From: Marchantia polymorpha subsp. ruderalis
Taxonomy: Eukaryota > Streptophyta > Marchantiopsida > Marchantiales > Marchantiaceae
Reading direction: 5' to 3'
Length of the DNA stretch: 64,000 nt
Assembly (NCBI GenBank): GCA_037833965.1
Contig: AP031352.1
Span: 24,532,501 to 24,596,500 of the forward strand
Shown: positions 22,550 to 37,095 of the stretch, piece after piece
Layout: every line of letters begins with the position of its first letter
Numbering within the stretch: position 1 is the stretch's first letter
Notes under the pieces: generated by a model
Databases searched by the model: none
Told to the model about the DNA's origin: nothing
What the model saw: the letters and a program-made list of their open reading frames with translations, nothing else
Translations under genes and position numbers: made by a program

Positions 22550-23040
22550 CTGACATCTTAGTCTAGATTCGCTAATCACAGAAATCAGTAGCACCTCGTA
22601 GAGCCATATAGTAATTGGACTCAGATGTGAGATGACGTCAGACAATACATCTCGCCTCCTGTACTTCTCAGACTCGGAGTCTGCACGTGGACACTCATAC
22701 GATAATATAGATTTTACCTTAAATGAATCGATCCGTTGTTGCGAAAGAAATGGTGTGGTATACACTTTCCGGACAGACGAAAGTGGTCGTTCAAAGGACT
22801 CAACACTAGATCCTGACCTTTCCCAACAATCAGATCTCCAATTAAGCTTGAAGGGCGGGAAGCGAATATGCGATCTTCAGTTTTCAGAATCTCCATGGCC
22901 ATATCCGAGGAAAATACAACCAGAACAACTATAGCTCCCAGGTCGAGCCAAACTATGATTCCGTATTTTCAGCGATCTTGGCCAGGGTGTGTGGTGCAAC
23001 AACCTAGATTTCGGGTGATGGAGGTGGCCAATCAACAGTA
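22550..23040 (-). pseudogene. P450 fragment, inverted partial copy of the gene at 24339
   Basis: Read on the minus strand, this matches the middle and end of exon 1 of the P450 gene at 24339-26608, and also the start of its intron 1 (shared CACATCTGAGTCCAATTACT and GTGCTACTGATTTCTGT-like stretches). Recognisable peptide blocks are IFASRPSSLIGDL, GKGQDLVLSPLNDHFRL and IGHLHH-like remnants. Because intron sequence is included it arose by DNA duplication, not retroposition. It lacks the start, the oxygen-binding helix and the haem-binding exon, and carries frameshifts, so it is dead. Confidence 0.82.
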
Positions 23041-24338
23041 AAGATGGAATCAATGGTCTAATCTTTACTCTCCACTGTTCTGCTCGTCTTCCAGTCGTTT
23101 GTTCGGGCTACTGGATCACACCCTGTGTCTTGTCGTGGCCACAAAAGTCCTCCCTGTCGGTGGAGATCAACGTATATCATCATCACATCCCCATGCAAAG
23201 GGCTTGCCCACTTCACAATGCGAATGCAAGTCATGGACTACTAACAGCTGAAACTGGTTCACAGACAGCATGTGCGCATCGTGCACGGTCCAAGTCCACG
23301 CACACACGAGCCACAGTCGTCAAATTCAACTTAGAATATAATACTAAATTATATGCAATTATTATTATTGATCCAATTAATAATTACATGCATTACTAAC
23401 TCAAAGTGAATAATAGAATGTGAATGTCCGGTACATACAGACACATGTATCATGGCACGTTGAGTTTCGCTGCAGTGGTGGAGTTGTTGACACTCTATTC
23501 ACCACACATGACGAGCAAAAGTATTGATAATTGCAGAACATCGGTACAATCTTTCCAACATGATTTTGCAAAGAATCATCTTGTAACTACAATATCATTC
23601 TCGGCCATTAAAAGGAATTTTCAACTAGTTGACAGCATGGAGAGAATAAAGTGATTGTGTAAGAAATGAAACTGTATTATACATCTGGTTTGTGAGTTAC
23701 ATCTGTTCTTAGAATTATTGTGACACTCAGTCTTAAACCTATAGGAACAGTGAAGTTGAATGCTTCATGTACGTCTTCTGGGAGTTTTGAATCAGTTCAC
23801 TTAAAATGATAAAATACCTTCAGTGAGAAAATTATATTCAAGATTGATTTCATCGTTGTTTAAAGTCTACAACCTTCTTGACCTAGAGAAGTTTTCATAA
23901 CACCGGAAATAATTAAAAACCCATGCGTGACACTTTTGTCATAATTGCTGAATATACTAGATACATACTCATCGCAAATAAATGAGTCTAAAAACATATA
24001 GAATGCATGTGCATGCTTGTCATTGCTTGTTGATGAGATTGCGTGGTGGTGAGAATTTTAACAACTTAAATTATCATCTACATGTCTGAAAATCTTGAAA
24101 TCTGTGAATTATAGAAATGTAAAATATATTACAATATAAAAAATATGTCGGTGGAGATCAACGTAACATCTCGGGGTACCGACAGTGTGCTTCAGATTAA
24201 GACTGTGAGGTAACACTTGATTCCACTATTTAATTCGATGTTTACATATATTTTGGATACCGTGATCTGCTCGTCAGTGAAGCCATTGATTCACTCTGCG
24301 CGGATTTCAACCGATTCTGATTTTGAGTTGCACAAGAG
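23041..24338. other. P450 upstream region with 20-bp direct repeats
   Basis: The 20-bp sequence TGTCGGTGGAGATCAACGTA occurs at 23155-23174 and again at 24146-24165, about 990 bp apart. The second copy sits about 170 bp upstream of the P450 start, so this interval contains that gene's promoter. It may mark a rearrangement joint linked to the inverted copy next door. No other gene is seen. Confidence 0.55.
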
Positions 24339-26608
24339 ATGGGCGAGTCGAACATGGAAGGACTTATTGCCATATTCAAGAGCTGGTTTGTGCATACTGT
24401 TGCAGCATTCGGTTTCCTGTACGTCGTTCTGAAGGTTTTCAGGAGAGTTAGACATAAGTACGGGAGAAGACCTCCTGGACCTCCGTCTTTGCCAGTGATT
24501 GGCCACCTCCATCACCTTGTATCTGGGTTGTTGCACCACACTCTGGCCAAAATCGCTGAAAAATATGGACCCATAATGTGGCTCGAACTGGGAGCTGTGG
24601 GTGTTGTGGTTGTGTCTTCCTCGGATATGGCCAGGGAGATTCTGAAAGCTCAAGATCACATATTTGCTTCCCGCCCTTCAACCTTATTTTCAGATTTGGT
24701 TTTGGGGAAAGGTCAGGATCTGGCGTTTAGTCCTTTGAATGACCACTTTCGTCTAATCCGAAAAGTTATTACCACACAATTACTTTCGCAACAACAGATC
24801 GATACATTTAAGGTACCAGTCTACATTTTTGTGTATGAGTCTGTTCACGTGCACCATCGCTTTTGAACACACTATTGACTACGAAGCACAGGAGAGATGT
24901 CTTGTGTGACCTAATGTCACATCTGAGTCCAATTACTCAAAATTGCTCAAGAAACTGCTATACGAAGTGATACTGATTTCTGTCCATGTAAGCCAGAACG
25001 AAATATTAAGCCTCACGTCCTGCATGTAATAGTCGTTCTTCTCATCTTGTCTTGCTTGTTCTGCGCATAAGTACGCACTGCAAGATTTGGCTGACATTTG
25101 AACTTTGCAGAAGAGCTGATGCATGATGCTGTCAATTTTTCGGACTGCTAACGTAAGTTACTGAATTGTGTAGGATTTGAGACGAGAGTTGCTGATGAAA
25201 ACGATGTCGGCAGCATTCGAGGAGGGTCATGCGAATCGTTACATAAGCTTTGCTGATATAATGCACGAACAGTTTATGTCCATTACGACCAGAATGATGT
25301 TTCGAAGGGGTGCAGGTGCTCACAATCAAGACTTTATCAAGACCATGATCGAAATAACTAGCGCGGATTTTTTCTTACTAGAAGATTTCTTCCCGTTGCT
25401 GAAGCTGCTGGATCTGAGTGGAAAAATTAAAAAGCTGAAAATGACAGCTGAAAAATATAGCGACATTATGGAGTCCATCATTGACAACCGCCTGAAGGAA
25501 AAAACCAACTCGAAGTCATATAACGAGGAGGACTTCTTGGACGTGCTGCTGGCTATGAGCGACTTTCCACGTGATCAACTCAAATATCTTCTTCTGGTTC
25601 GTGATAGATGCTGATCTGTTTCGCTCCAAATATTCATTGCATGAAGATAGTCTTCCGTTTTAGAGTCGTAGAAGTTCACGTTCTGTTTCAAGGTTTGAAG
25701 GTTATGTTCAGCCCACTTTCTTGTTGAAATTCATCCACATGGTCAAGTTCATCATGAGTCTACTTAGATCTTTTTTCGGTTTTGTGATAAGAAAAACTTA
25801 CAGTGTAATGCAAGTTACATGGAAAAACAGTGTAAAGATGAAAGGGGTTAAGATGCTGATATTAACCTGGGTGTGAATATCAATATAATCAATCGTTTTA
25901 TCATCTTGCATTTTCAATGCACAAGATTACTGATGTTGGTGAATCTTCAATCAGGACATCATTATTGCTGGAACTGATACCAGCTCTGAAACGATTGTGT
26001 GGGCTATGACTGAGCTTCTGAGGCATCCCAACATTATGGAAAGACTTCAGATTGAGCTCGACGATGTGATCGGTAAAGAGAGGCTGGTTGAAGAAGCTGA
26101 TCTCCAGAAACTCGAATATCTGCAGGCAGTAGTGAAGGAAACACTACGGCTGCACCCAGGCGTTGTATTGGGAATTCCTCACTTCTCTAAGGAAGCAACA
26201 AAAGTAGCAGGATACGATATCCCCGCCAACACCCGAGTGATTTTGAACCTATATGCCATTGGTAGAGATCATAAGGTTTGGGAAAATCCTCTGAAGTTTG
26301 ATCCTTCAAGATTCTTTAACAGCCCTATAAATGTGAAAGGGCAGCATTTTGAGGTTCTGCCCTTCAGTTCTGGGCGAAGGATATGTCCGGGCATGAATTT
26401 AGCGCTCGTCTCTGTGGCCTATAATCTCGCACAGCTGGTTCATGCTTGTTCAATCTCCCTGCCCGAAGGCTTGACTCATCTGGACGTAGATGTTGAAGAG
26501 AAGTTCGGACTCACCGTAGGGAAGCAGAATCCTTTGAATCTTCTCATAACGAGGCGACTGGCTTCGGACGTCTACCGCAAGGCAGGATTGAATGTTATTG
26601 GCCAGTAA
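24339..26608 (+). CDS. Cytochrome P450 monooxygenase, CYP71 clan, three exons
   Basis: Exons 24339-24812, 25174-25596 and 25955-26608 join in phase 0 to 516 codons plus stop, a normal P450 length; both introns are GT-AG. The family uses O2 and NADPH-P450 reductase to hydroxylate small molecules at the ER surface. An N-terminal membrane anchor (about residues 16-33) is followed by the hinge RRPPGPPSLPVIGHL. The oxygen-binding I-helix is AGTDTS at 304-309, the ExxR motif ETLR at 361-364, and the haem loop FSSGRRICPG with the ligand Cys at 443. The usual PERF motif reads PSRF. The shape resembles plant CYP71-clan enzymes of flavonoid and phenylpropanoid type, but the substrate cannot be read from sequence. 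An inverted dead copy lies at 22550-23040. Confidence 0.92.
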
Positions 26609-27904
26609 AGAACAAACGCTCGTTCCTCTTAGTACTTCAGTTTAAGGCTTCAAAGGAGAACTACAATGGAAAATCGTTCTCTTAAACATGCTTTTCTTTT
26701 GAAGCCAGCAGTTTGATCTGTTTGTGTATATCTTCTCCCTCCCATCCTCCTAACCTTGCCACGGAATCAGGTATCTCGAGAATCCTCAGTGCAACTATTA
26801 TTTGCTGTTCGTATTAGTATATGATCATATACGAATGATCAGAAGGTTATATAAATTATTTGAAATATTAAATAAACTTATGTTGCTAGTTCACCAAGAA
26901 TTGAAGATGGCAAAGTGACACACATCATGAATCCAAGTGAACTCCTCAAGCTCCTCCGAGTTTATATTTTGTGACTACAATTATTTATATTATGTATGAT
27001 TTTGTATCAAGAATGTATCATTTTATTTTTTATTTTTTCAATTCTATATAATATATTCCTCTTTTTGCCATACAGAAGTTAAATGTGAAATTGATTGTTT
27101 TCCTGTTTTCAATATAGGAAGAGAGTATTATATGTTTTAATTGTCTTGCAACAAATAACTATTAAAATGACATAGATTAGAAAAATGAAATGTGAAAAAT
27201 AATGAATCGTAAGTTTGTGCTAAGTGACAAGGGTGCGGGCGCTATCACTGATGCGGAGGTTTAAAAAACAAGAGTGGTGGAAATTTTTCGGCAAAAGCAG
27301 CCAAAGACGAAGATTTATCCAACGTCAATGAGGTTGATAGTGCCAAGATTGAGGTACCAGGAGATGATTAGACCATTGTTGAGAATCTTGCCGAGGAGAG
27401 CGCAGTGGAAGATAACGATTGTGAGAGCATCGCCATGAAGATGGAATCAAAATTCCATCCGAATTAGAAGTGCTAGCTGGAAAGTAATTGATGAACGACA
27501 ATAAGAGCAAAAGGAATCAAGCCATGAATGTAGAAAAGGAAAAGTTGTGTGAAAGCAAATTGAAACTTTCATAGAAGTAGGTTCCAACACCCGTTTTTGA
27601 ATTGACGGAGGAAAATGAGGATTGTGACGGAAAAGAGTGAATGAAGAGGTACTTGACGGCATTTCTAATCTAGATTTGCCATTCCAACAGAATTAAAACT
27701 ATCGACTATAAGTTACACTATAGAGAAATTTTATGGTATAAAAAAGCTTTTTTTAATCTCAAAGTACACATTTTTAGTATAACAGGCTTCATTGCAAGAT
27801 ATAGAAGTGTTGTACATAGAAGAGCTTCTTTTTTATTTCAAGAAGCAGACTTCTAGAATAACCGGCTACATGACTTGTTTATAGACACTAAGTAGAGTGT
27901 AATT
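26609..27904. other. P450 3' flank and AT-rich spacer
   Basis: Starts with the P450 3' untranslated region, then becomes AT-rich. No frame or repeat edge that I can support lies here. Confidence 0.5.
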
Positions 27905-28054
27905 GGTGCTAATCTCCAAGTCACTGAGAATAAACAACATGGGAAATCATGACTTGGTATAATTTTAGAAAAGTGTATGGGTGCTAATCTCCAAGTCACG
28001 GATAATAAACAACATGGGAAATCATGACTTTGATATGGTTTTAGGAAAAAGTGG
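27905..28054. repeat. 75-bp tandem direct repeat, two copies
   Basis: GGTGCTAATCTCCAAGTCAC begins at 27905 and again at 27980. Both are followed by AATAAACAACATGGGAAATCATGACTT-type sequence with few changes. No coding potential. Confidence 0.8.
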
Positions 28055-28194
28055 GGGGTTGAAACAAGCTCACAGCTCGCAAGTTGGGAGAAGAGTTTTG
28101 CAAAGTAGTGTCAACTTAATACTTTCCTATAGGCGTTGTAGTCCGAGGGGTACCTTAAACTTACACTTAAGTCATTATATTCTCTACTCTTGAC

Positions 28195-28780
28195 AATCAC
28201 GGGTTTACTAATAACGGTCACGCTAATACTACCTCAGTTATCTCCAAATCTCATTCGCTCTCCCTGCAAAAATCTCTGCTCTCTTTTCAAAAGCCTCTTC
28301 CTTTCCCTTCCAAAATCCACCTGTCTTCACTTCCAAAATCACTCTCTCGTCATCCCGAAATTTCATTCTCTGTTGCTTCCAAAATCTCTCTCTTCATCGT
28401 CCAAAACTTCCACTCTTTTCACAATTTCAAAATTCCACTCTCCTCCTCTTTCTTCATCTTTGAAATTCTTCTCTTTATCACATCCAAAATCCATCTCTTC
28501 TCACTTCCAAAATTCCAATCTCTTACTTCCAAAAATTCCTCCTTTTCACTTCTGAAAATCACTCTCTAGCAACTCTGCTATCACTCTTTTCTCAGTTCAT
28601 CTTTGAAATTCTTCTCTTTAGCACATCCAAAATCCATCTCTTCTCACTTCCAAAATTCCAATCTCTTACTTCCAAAAATTCCTCCTTTCCATTTCAGAAA
28701 ATCCCTCTCTCTACACAGTTCCGAAACTACACTCTCTATTCCTCTCTCTTTACCTTAGAAATTCCCCATCCTCAAACGTA
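28195..28780. repeat. Polypyrimidine tract with a 143-bp duplication
   Basis: The plus strand is almost all C and T, broken by AAAAT in a recurring pattern CTTCCAAAATTCC. Within it, the block starting TTCATCTTTGAAATTCTTCT at about 28455 is repeated almost exactly from about 28598. Low-complexity DNA of this kind may be a decayed satellite or a pyrimidine-rich promoter or leader region. The open frame it creates (28190-28555) is composition-driven. Confidence 0.7.
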
Positions 28781-30929
28781 AATTCCCTCTCCCCTTAACA
28801 CCTAGTAGCACTTCCCTGTCCCCTCTTGGCAACCCCGCAGTAGTAGCAGTTCTGCGCACTCACAATGACATCTGACCCTCCATACCCTGCATCTCCCTCC
28901 GACTGACGCCCCACCCCACAGCAAGTCCGTGCTGCTAACAACATGCGGCCGCATGTCCTAGAACCCCCATGCCTTCAACATGCGTCACTTGTCAGTAGCC
29001 AAAGGCCGTCGTCCTAGGATCCCTCACGCAGCAGACGAAACATGGCAGGTGAGGTCTGTTTGCCACCGGTACACCGCACTCGCTCCGCTGCCTTGCCGTC
29101 GGATAGCCATCCCTTCGAACGTGACGAACGAGCAGAAAGAGGAGAGTCGATTCTGGTTTTGGAAGAGTATGATTTGGGATGCGTTCAGTGCATGGCGGAG
29201 TGGCTAGCATTGTTTCTGTCAAAGATTCTTGACCGTAGCTGGATCATGATGCACTTTTATCACTGTAAAGCGCATGTTATATTTTTTCAGATTTTATTTA
29301 ACTAGAGTTTTCTGTTCCCAGAGAGTTTAGTGATGAGATTCTCACGTAGGTTTTCACATAAATTGTCTGCAAAGAATATAGTAATCAGGTCTCTCCTTAA
29401 TTTTCCAAGCATGATTTGAAGGTGTCATAGAAGTACATTGTAAGCATTGTAAGCATTCAAGACGAAGCTAGAAGGGTTCATGATTTCGGTTTCAATGTCA
29501 TGAGCCCCTGGACCACATAGTCTACACTAACAATGAGAGATTTATGAGACTCTTTGTTTTAGAGATTTATAATCGGCACTTTCTGGACTCTTTCTATCAC
29601 ACCTCGCCAAATGAAGTATACTCAGTTTTCACCTCATGAAGAGTATAGCTTGAGCTGATCTTTAAATTTTTGGAGAAAGAGGACACTACTAGATAAAATA
29701 TCACTTTTGTTGTTGTTATTGTGCCTTTCCTTCATGCAAAACAACATATGTATGTGGGTGCAGATCTGCAAAATGCAAGCAATGTTTTGCTCTCGAGTTG
29801 TACCCATATATCCAGCTGATGAAAACCTTGTCAAGTTTAGATAACAAAAAAATAAATATCACTTTCAAGAAGAAAAGACAGTATGTAGATTACGTTTTCA
29901 TTGAGGCAGCCTTGAATCTACCATCAAGTTACGAGTATGACTGTCATCTGTATGAAATAAACCTACCTCTGGCAGTATTGAAGAATAACAGTCTTCATTT
30001 TCTTTGTCCTTTGGATATAATTTCCGATCATATCATTCTAGTCTGGTGACCAATTATGTATAGCTTATGATCTAGACGTAAGATTGTTGGTGATATGATC
30101 ATGATCTTCGAGATATTATGGAATGGCTATTTATTCTAATGATGTGATTTGAGTTGGAATTCGCGCAAGAAACATCGGAACTACGATTTTGGGAAGGCAA
30201 GTTCAAATCTGGCTCGGACTGGAACTCGTTTACTGTGTACAGTTCAACGCGTCCTTGGGACTAGAAACGTCAATTTGTTGTAGTACTTAGCAGGTTCCAT
30301 AAGTTCTTATGCCTTGTGCCCCCTCCCTTATGGTTAGGATCTCTATTTGATGACGGAGACTAAATAGGCCAGTCACTGGTGAATACTGCCGACAGAATGC
30401 ACTTAAAATTATGGTCCACTACTGAACCACATATGGACATATCAATCTCGACTGCAATGGAAGGCAAACTAAGAAAAGTGCAGAAAATTTATCAGATTGG
30501 AGTCTATGTTTCGATCTAGCAGTCCTAGAGGGGTGCCAGTTCTTCCACTGCAGCCTTTTTTGATTGCTTACCTTATTGATCACATGATTACCACATGATT
30601 ACCAGGCGAGAATGAGGTAGCAGTGGATCTACGATTTTCGGAAGGCAAGTTCAACTTGAGCTTTAACTGGAACAACGCAGCCTTGGGACCAGAAGCGGCA
30701 AATTCTCACGAATAGTTTATGTTTGGAAAGTGCTCACTGTCAACGTTTACTGCGGGGCGCTGCGTGCTTTACGACATTTTTTTCGAGCAGTAGATGAAAC
30801 AGCCGTCAGGTGCAGTCCATCAGATGCTTGCAACTGCTACCACAGTTGGGGTGAAAATCCCTCAAATAATTTCAAGGAAGAATCACGTCTCTGAAATATC
30901 CATCAGTCGTCGATCTCATCACTTTCTCA
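28781..30929. other. Spacer, no supported gene
   Basis: 28.8-29.25 kb is GC-richer than its surroundings and could be the edge of a gene or its leader, but I see no domain. The rest is AT-rich with short frames only. Confidence 0.4.
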
Positions 30930-31548
30930 AACAAGGGAACACATACAAGTCTGCCATGTTGTCATAAGTTAATCCAAATATAGAGTCATTGAAACCTGAT
31001 CGGATAAAAAGTAAAACTTCTTGCATTGACCAAAATTTGCAAGCTTTATTGACCGCGAGGGTCTCAAGGAGGATTCTTCGTCAATCGCGTCTCTATACCA
31101 CTCGCTGGCATGGCAAAACTTAACGGTTACCTCTATGAAGTTTTTTCTTAGGATCTAATCGTTCCTCTTCCCTAATGTCTTACATAAGAACCTCATCACT
31201 GGATCCATCATCCTCTTGACTAATCACTTAAAAATGCTTCTCCTGAGCTATTGAGCTGAGGATAATAGGCCCAGCTCAAGTTCTCGGATCGTGTTCACTC
31301 ATATAAACTACTTCCTGCAATCAGATCTCCCACAAAACAATTCAACTAAGCCTATTCTGATCCTGAGGAATTCTACGCTACACGAGCAGAACCTAGTTTG
31401 TTGGACCTGTCAGACTGTGAGCTGCAAATCAACCTAGCTAACAAGTGCACAGTAAAAAATGTTAGAAACGCTGAGACAGTCGTTGTTTGTTTGATATAAA
31501 TGACGTTGAATTGATGTTGATAGGTGAGCATCTTCATAGGTCACCTGT

Positions 31549-33503
<1,955 letters not shown>

Positions 33504-36129
33504 AGGTCTCGACAATGACAATGTTAGGTTGTTGAATTCCTGCAAACCAATTGCACGCAAGTGATCAATTAAGCTCTACTCCTCGGTGTCAAGATCGACC
33601 TTATTCAATTCAAACGTGTGAGAGACAGGGCAAATATCTGTAAGTTTCTCTTTTCCAAATCACGAGACTTGAAAAATTGTACGATTGCAATGTTTTCCAT
33701 TGAGACGACTCTCGTTGAGCTCATGATTGGCATGCTTTGTAACTTTCAGGCAGCTAAAGACTCTTCCAAATTAGTTAGAAAAATTCCAAACTTCTTGCAG
33801 GTCTGTAGTCACATCTACGGCGTAAGTGCAGGAAAACACTTGAGGACTAATCAGCTCACAAAGCGGATTAGAAAAAAGTTAATGAAAGTTGATGTTGACA
33901 AGGGAGTTATAGAGCGAAGCCCAAACTTTCATCCTCGAGCTGTGCATTTCAAATACTACACTGAATGCCTCCAGAAAGTGATACCTGAATCAGTAAGGAC
34001 TCTCAAAGACTGTACGAGAAAGCAGAACTGATGATGAATTTAGTTCCAATCACGGCACTACTTATACTGCTCTCTCCATGGGAGTCTGAGTCAATCTGAA
34101 ACAGTCGAACCTAGTAAATTTAGTATCAGCCGGATGAGAATGTTTATTGTCAACTGTGTTCCTACCTTTAAGGATCCAGTGGTCCCGTTGATATAGTGCA
34201 TTCAAACCTTGAAAGGTGCTAACTGCAAATTTCAGCGGTCTGGAAAGATCCCTCTGATCACTTGATCCACTGTGTATACAAACGTGATCTTAGATCTCTT
34301 TGGCAATATTCTGTCTTCTCATGATTTTGTATTATGCTATTAAAAGTTGGTTGTTTCAAACGATCGTCAAATTGCAAGGTCTGTCAGCGACTTAGTCCAC
34401 GAAGCTATGACCGTCCTATTCCTCCGGCAAAAAGTGCAGACGATCAGCACTTCATCAGCAGTTCTTAGAATTAATAGAATGATTACGACAAGAACCCTTC
34501 ACAAGCCCTTTGATTTGTAACACAATTCTGACAGAAGTGCCTTACCACTTGAGGGTTATAAGTTATTACCTCGTGATCGAAGGAAGTTTAGGTCTTCCTA
34601 AACAATAAGATATGAACTGCGAAAATCGAAATTGCTTACTCTAATTTTTTTCTCTTCTCTTTTTTTTCAACTATATTGCGCCCACTTTGGAATCATATTA
34701 ACTCACTTATTTCTTTCATTCTGTGCCCATACGCGGCGTCGAGAAAACCTTACTTGCTCCTTTGAATATCCAGCTATACCCAGAGCTGTTATCTACCTGT
34801 TTTCATATCACTGTCAGCTTGTCGGAATATTTTGCTCTTGTTGAACGTAGTGTATCCTTGCAGGTGGGACAAGACGGGCAAGAACATACTACAAAGGTCA
34901 TGCATTAGATTCTCATGCTTCCTGGACCAAGTCCTCGCTCTGAGGAGCAAAATTAGGATACAAGTGCGAAATTTCTACATTGCCCGCTTATTCATTTGAA
35001 AAACTAGACATCCTGAGGTATATCTTGCATCAAACTGAAGAAAGGAAATGACATGTTATTTAGTTGATGATGGAATTAGATACCTAGAAGTGCATAAATC
35101 TTAAGACCTAATGCTCTGATATCGAGGGAGTCTAATTGGACACTAACGCGTAGGAGGATGGTGCAATGCAGATCAAAGCCTTCAATTACATCCATAACTT
35201 GGAACACCAATCTTTAGATCGGTCAGCTAAAATTTGCTATTCGTGATAATACAGATGCATTTTGAATTGCCGGTATGTTACTTTCGACCTCTAAAATGTG
35301 GCCACATGAAGTACGGCCTAGAAATAATGCTCATAAGAAGAGATATGGATAGAGCAATTACAGACAGATGAATTTAAGTTGAATGGTAGACGTCTCCAAA
35401 GCTCATGCTGTGCTAGAAATTCTGCTGAGCTGACCAGGCTATCTTTCATTCAGGTATGTCGTCTTGGGGCTCATGAAGTTCTCAGGCTGAGGCTCTTACA
35501 ATTCCACTTATAACGAACCCCCCATTCGTTATAAGAGCAAAGATGATATGATATCTCAATGTAATGTTGAAACTGACTACGAAGGAAAATGTATCACTTG
35601 TAGTTCTAAATGAGTTCCCATTTCTTCAACCTTATGAAAGAATATTAACCTGAAGCTGAGGAATTAGATACGCATCGTCGTAGTGATTCGCAACGAATGC
35701 TTACCGATGCTCATATAGAGACTCTAGCGAAAGGTCATTTTCAGGTTCTTTCAGGAATTTTGCGTGTACTCTGTCCCCAAGTGGGGTTTTGTCTTTGATC
35801 TACTGTGTGAGACTGACCTGGCGTGACTGATGCTCCTTTCATAGACCATCGGCATGGGCAATCCTGCTGCTTTCCAGCTGCAATGGTATTACCGTAGTGA
35901 TGAGGAGATTCGCGGTGCAGTTATACATGTACCTCCTTCCACGGAGAAGGTGCAGTTCTTTATATTCCTCTAGAACGGAGTTTGTGAGCTAAAGAAGCGA
36001 ATGATAGACATATGCCTGACATTGCGCTTGAACTCTCAGATCAGGTTGACACCCAGTAGCCTACATTTCACAACGTGTAAGAATATTTGAGTTTAGCTTA
36101 GTTTATAGATTTCTTGATCAAAAATACTT
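33504..36129. other. Upstream spacer of the unit 1 peroxidase
   Basis: About 2.5 kb also found, diverged, at 41.0-43.4 and 49.5-51.8 kb. It should contain the promoter of the gene at 33503. An open frame at 33618-34031 is broken in the other two units, so I do not call it a gene. A short hairpin (CTTATAACGAA and its complement) lies near 35508-35535. Confidence 0.55.
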
Positions 36130-37095
36130 TTATGTCTCCTGAGTATGAGACCACACTATACTGGGACAAGACTCTCCTGCCCACCTGCCATATTCGAGAA
36201 ACGAGGAATACTGGATCGTAAGAGTATCAACTCCATTTCGTTCATGGGGTTCTGTGCCCATGAAAATTCCTTCATGATGACTGTTCTGATCTGGACACTG
36301 TCGTTGCCATTGATTCTCTTGTGCAACCCCTAACATGTCGTTCTCGCTGAGTCCAACTTTAGAGAATGTCTGGTTCAGCTCCGTGTAGTAGGAAAAAGGC
36401 TTAGGTAAGCTTGTCATCGCCTTCGCTGCACTGGATACTACTCCATCCTCTCTTCCCATATAAACTACCCACGAAAGGCCTCCGGACTTCCGCTCTAATG
36501 CCACGTGATGAGTGGGTGACCTCGGTCCTTATTCCACAAGTCGTGTTGTGGCTCTAATCTACCCAAGCTTCAAGAGCACAAATGAGAAAAAGTTCAATAC
36601 CGTAACCTTTCATAACAGAATGTACAAATCGAAATGAATGGAAAAGCTTTCTAAGCACAGCGCGATCTACTCTTTGCTCACTCTATGATCAAAGCTCTCC
36701 GACAATGAAAAGAACCGACTTTAATGAAAGTCTGATGGCATCTGCAATTGATGGCAATATTTTCAGAGCCAGGTCTCTCGTAACTAGCACGAATGAAGCA
36801 GTCGTGAAAGTGCAAGCCATGGAGCAGTCATTTGCAAGCATATTAGAATTCAATATCTGCCTCCAAGCAGTAGCCAGAGGACAGCTTATGACGTGATAGA
36901 GTGGAATACAACCGGCTGGCGTTGGTGGTGGTGGTGGCGGCGGCAAAGCTGAGGTTGCAGGTGATGATTTACAATATCTAAAAATTTTTATACATGTTTT
37001 ATATATCTGCCGATCACCGATCACCCGCAAGGCCTGCTCTGCAGGTTGGAGCTACCTTCCATCAGCAGTATGGCTCCAAGTAAAGCCAAAATTTT
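36130..37095 (-). pseudogene. Decayed peroxidase, unit 1
   Basis: Exon 1 remains lie at about 36700-37095: traces of the signal-peptide region, a short PPPPPPP stretch, and SCPLATAWRQ followed by a frameshift where HFHDCFV should be. Exon 3 remains lie at about 36333-36490: GLSWVVYMGREDGVVS and KVGLSENDML. Exon 2 and exon 4 are not found, so the proximal-His exon is missing and the gene is dead. The same remains occur in units 2 and 3, so this was once a second gene of the repeating unit. Confidence 0.82.

Noticed and set aside
33618-34031. 137-codon frame upstream of the unit 1 peroxidase
   Set aside because: The equivalent DNA in units 2 and 3 has stops and frame changes, so there is no sign of protein conservation.
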